Below, one piece after another: positions 6,041-7,855 of a DNA stretch of 7,855 bases. Position 1 is the first letter of the stretch, and each line of letters starts with the position of its first letter. The stretch comes from Acidobacteriota bacterium (GTDB taxonomy: Bacteria; Acidobacteriota; Terriglobia; Acidiferrales; UBA7541), in assembly GCA_003224075.1 (NCBI GenBank), contig QHYF01000335.1, positions 1 through 7,855 on the forward strand, read 5' to 3'. The notes beneath the pieces were generated by a model. The model worked only from the letters and a program-made list of their open reading frames with translations. It was not told the origin of the DNA and did no database searches. A program made the position numbers and the translations under genes.

Positions 6041-6069
6041 ATACTAAGATGCGAGTGCGAAGCGGTCAA
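6041..6069 (-). promoter_or_regulatory. Promoter of the minus-strand CRTAC1 gene
   Basis: On the minus strand, TTGACC (6069-6064) and TAGTAT (6046-6041) are separated by exactly 17 bases, matching sigma-70 type spacing with 5/6 and 4/6 consensus bases. The start point would be near 6034, only about five bases before ATG 6029, so the mRNA would be nearly leaderless. The only SD-like bases (AAGGG, 6037-6033) sit too close to the start to be typical. Confidence 0.55.
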
Positions 6070-6101
6070 CCACGGTAGCCACGCGCGGTCAGCCGCCGCC
6101 G

Positions 6102-6148
6102 CGGTGCACCGAGGAGCGAGAATCGAAAGCGAGCATGCTACAATTTTG
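6102..6148 (+). promoter_or_regulatory. Upstream region of the TPR gene with -10-like box and 10-bp palindrome
   Basis: TACAAT (6139-6144) matches a -10 box in 5 of 6 bases and ends four bases before ATG 6149, which would give a leaderless or nearly leaderless transcript. No -35 is recognisable at the expected place, so an activator or another sigma factor may be needed. CGGTGCACCG (6102-6111) is a perfect 10-bp palindrome between the two divergent promoters and a candidate regulator site. GCGGTCA also occurs twice nearby (6062-6068, 6085-6091). Confidence 0.35.
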
Positions 6149-7807
6149 ATGCCGCTCTCCCAGGCTCTCTCTGGCGCGCTTTGTCTACTTTTTCTAGGGC
6201 CTTCCGTCGCGCCCTGTTTCGCGCAATCGACGCGCGCTGCGCCTGCGGACGGCGCATCGCGGGCGGCGGCAGTTTATCAGCAGGGAATGTCGGCGCTGCA
6301 GAACGGCGATCTGGGCGGCGCTCGCGCAGCCTTCGAAAAAGTCTTGCGGCTTGCGCCGCAAAGCCCGGAGGGGCACAACTCTCTCGGCTGGGTCTTGCTC
6401 GCGCAAGGCGAGATTGATCCGGCGATCAGCCAATTTCGAACGGCGGTGAGGCTAAAGCACGATTTTGCGCAGGCGCACATCAACCTTTCCAATGCGCTCG
6501 CGCGGAAGGGAGACTTATCCGCCGCGCTGAGCGAGGCGCAGGAAGCCACGCGATTGGCCCCGAGCGATTCGGAGACGCATCACACCCTGGGGCGAGTGCT
6601 CGATTTCTCCAGAGACTTCGATGGCGCGGCCAGCGAATTGCGGCGAGCGATCGAATTGGAGCCGCAAAGGGCGGAGTTGCACGACGATCTCGGGACCGTG
6701 CTGGTGCAGAAGGCGGACACTCGAGAAGCCGGAGCGGAGTTTGCCGAGGCTCTGCGGCTGCAGCCCAACTTTGCGACGGCGCATTTTCATCTCGGTGTTT
6801 TGCGCTATCAGGAAAAGTCGTACGAAGAGGCAGCTCAACATCTTCAGGCGGCGGTGCAACTGAATGCCGCGGACCCGGGCGTTCACTATTACTTTGCGCA
6901 AGTTCTGAAAGCGAAAGGCGAGAAGGACGCGGCCATCCGCGAGCTGCAAGCTTGTGTGAAATTGAAATCAGATTATCCGGACGCGCAGAACAGCCTGGGT
7001 CTGCTGCTCCAACACAACGGCGACGTGGAACAAGCCATTACGGCATTTCGCCAAGCCGTGAAATTGCAGCCGGAGAATCCAGACGTTCACAATAATCTGG
7101 GGCTCGCCTTTTTGCAGAATGGAGATGGCAGCGGGGCCATCGCAGAGTTCCGAACAGCGGTCCGCCTGCGACCCGATGACAGCGGGTACAAAGGAAATCT
7201 TGGAGCGGCATATTTGCAAGTGGCGGACTTTGACACCGCCATCTCTGAATTCGAGGAGGCGCTCAAGCTTTCGCCACAGGACGCCACGCTGCATTACAAC
7301 CTCGGGCTGGCATTGAAACTGAAAGACAAGCTGCCGGAGGCGGTCACCGAATTGCGCAAAGCGACGGAATTTGATCCCGGTCAAGCGGATGCGCATTACA
7401 CGCTGGGCGTGACACTGTGGCAGCAGGGCAACTTTGCCGGCGCAGCGGAGGAGCTGCGCGCGGCGATTCATGCGAAACCGGATTATGCCGAGGCCTATTA
7501 CACGCTGGGCACGGTGTTGAAGCAGAAGAGAGAGTTGCCGGAGGCGGTGACGGCTCTGCGAGAAGCGATTCGATTGCAGCCGGAATTTGCGGGGCCCCAT
7601 ACGACGCTAGCGACGGTGTTGCGGCAGCTTGGCGACACGGAGGGTGCTGCTGCGGAAAGCCGCGCGGGAATGGAAATCGCCAAACAGAAAACCAGCGAGC
7701 AGGCCGCGCTTTTTGCGACAAACTCAGGACGCCGCCTGCTTAATGCCGGAGACCTCGAAGGCGCGATTTCCCAATTTCGCGCGGCGATTAACTCCTCGCC
7801 TGACTAA
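6149..7807 (+). CDS. Exported tetratricopeptide repeat protein, interrupted by an in-frame stop
   Basis: The protein has 552 residues from ATG 6149. The frame is open further upstream, but this ATG begins a signal peptide (MPLSQALSGALCLLFLGPSV, then APCFA/QS), so the longer form is rejected. Fourteen TPR units follow. The position-7 residue (usually Leu) falls at 45, 79, 113, 147, 181, 215, 249, 283, 317, 351, 385, 419, 453 and 487, exactly 34 apart with no gaps. After a 5-residue insertion a fifteenth unit begins (position 7 at 526) and stops after helix B at ...SSPD-TAA. TPR arrays form right-handed superhelices that bind protein partners; this one should act outside the cytoplasm. It is divergent from a CRTAC1 gene, which suggests a joint role (inference). 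The same frame continues as TPR beyond the TAA, so the product may be truncated or the gene a recent pseudogene. Confidence 0.85.
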   Translation: MPLSQALSGALCLLFLGPSVAPCFAQSTRAAPADGASRAAAVYQQGMSALQNGDLGGARAAFEKVLRLAPQSPEGHNSLGWVLLAQGEIDPAISQFRTAVRLKHDFAQAHINLSNALARKGDLSAALSEAQEATRLAPSDSETHHTLGRVLDFSRDFDGAASELRRAIELEPQRAELHDDLGTVLVQKADTREAGAEFAEALRLQPNFATAHFHLGVLRYQEKSYEEAAQHLQAAVQLNAADPGVHYYFAQVLKAKGEKDAAIRELQACVKLKSDYPDAQNSLGLLLQHNGDVEQAITAFRQAVKLQPENPDVHNNLGLAFLQNGDGSGAIAEFRTAVRLRPDDSGYKGNLGAAYLQVADFDTAISEFEEALKLSPQDATLHYNLGLALKLKDKLPEAVTELRKATEFDPGQADAHYTLGVTLWQQGNFAGAAEELRAAIHAKPDYAEAYYTLGTVLKQKRELPEAVTALREAIRLQPEFAGPHTTLATVLRQLGDTEGAAAESRAGMEIAKQKTSEQAALFATNSGRRLLNAGDLEGAISQFRAAINSSPD

Positions 7808-7855
7808 GCGGCCGCGCACTTTCAGCTTGGACTAGCTTTGCGCCAGCAAGGCAAA
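7805..7855 (+). pseudogene. TPR reading frame continuing past the TAA stop
   Basis: Ignoring the TAA at 7805-7807, the same frame reads AAAHFQLGLALRQQGK to the window edge. This is helix A of the next TPR. Its position-7 Leu falls exactly 34 codons after that of the preceding unit (526, then 560 if the stop counts as residue 553). The stop sits where TPRs usually have Tyr or another residue (PD-x-AAAH). A single-base change from TAC or TAT would explain it, as would a sequencing error. The remainder lies outside the window. Confidence 0.75.

Noticed and set aside
5858..6148. 97-codon N-terminal extension of the TPR protein
   Set aside because: It overlaps the divergent promoter and the start of the opposite gene, is Arg/Ala-rich, and would bury the signal peptide that begins at 6149.
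7802..7855. Frameshift as the cause of the early end of the TPR gene
   Set aside because: The TPR pattern continues in the same frame after the TAA with exact 34-codon spacing, so a single nonsense codon explains it and no frameshift is needed.

Overview
The window looks like accessory chromosome from a GC-rich soil-type bacterium, most likely an Acidobacteriota member (Terriglobia or similar). This is an inference from gene content: two CRTAC1-type proteins (VCBS/FG-GAP propeller plus ASPIC/UnbV), a secreted GH130 protein, a long TPR protein, and dispersed GTCATTCCGAGCG...GAGGAATCTC repeats of a kind I associate with that phylum. No rRNA, tRNA, CRISPR or transposase gene is visible.

Layout. 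At 48-1886 (+) is a Tat-exported CRTAC1 protein. At 1887-2126 is a gap with two degenerate CACAGAG-type repeats, one interrupted by a perfect hairpin. At 2127-3329 (+) is a GH130 glycosidase or phosphorylase with a signal peptide. Its last quarter has been invaded in frame by dispersed palindromic repeats, and its stop codon lies inside another copy. At 3330-4268 is a non-coding or decayed stretch: a terminator, a fourth, long repeat copy, small ORF remnants, a consensus sigma-70 promoter and another short hairpin. At 4269-6029 (-) is a second CRTAC1 paralog with a Sec-type signal. At 6033-6148 is a divergent promoter region. At 6149-7807 (+) is an exported TPR protein with fourteen gap-free 34-residue repeats. 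It ends at a TAA inside a fifteenth repeat, and the same frame continues as TPR sequence to the window edge.

All four proteins carry export signals, so the block encodes extracytoplasmic proteins. The propeller and TPR proteins are probably binding or scaffolding modules. The second CRTAC1 gene and the TPR gene share one promoter region and may be co-regulated. The GH130 protein would act on mannosides or related glycans. No pathway beyond this can be read from the window.

The most notable signal is a modular palindromic repeat family. It has a constant head CCGTCATT and constant foot GAGRAATCTCTYTTC around interchangeable hairpin cores. Three copies share one frame of the GH130 gene: two translated as an insertion and one supplying the stop.
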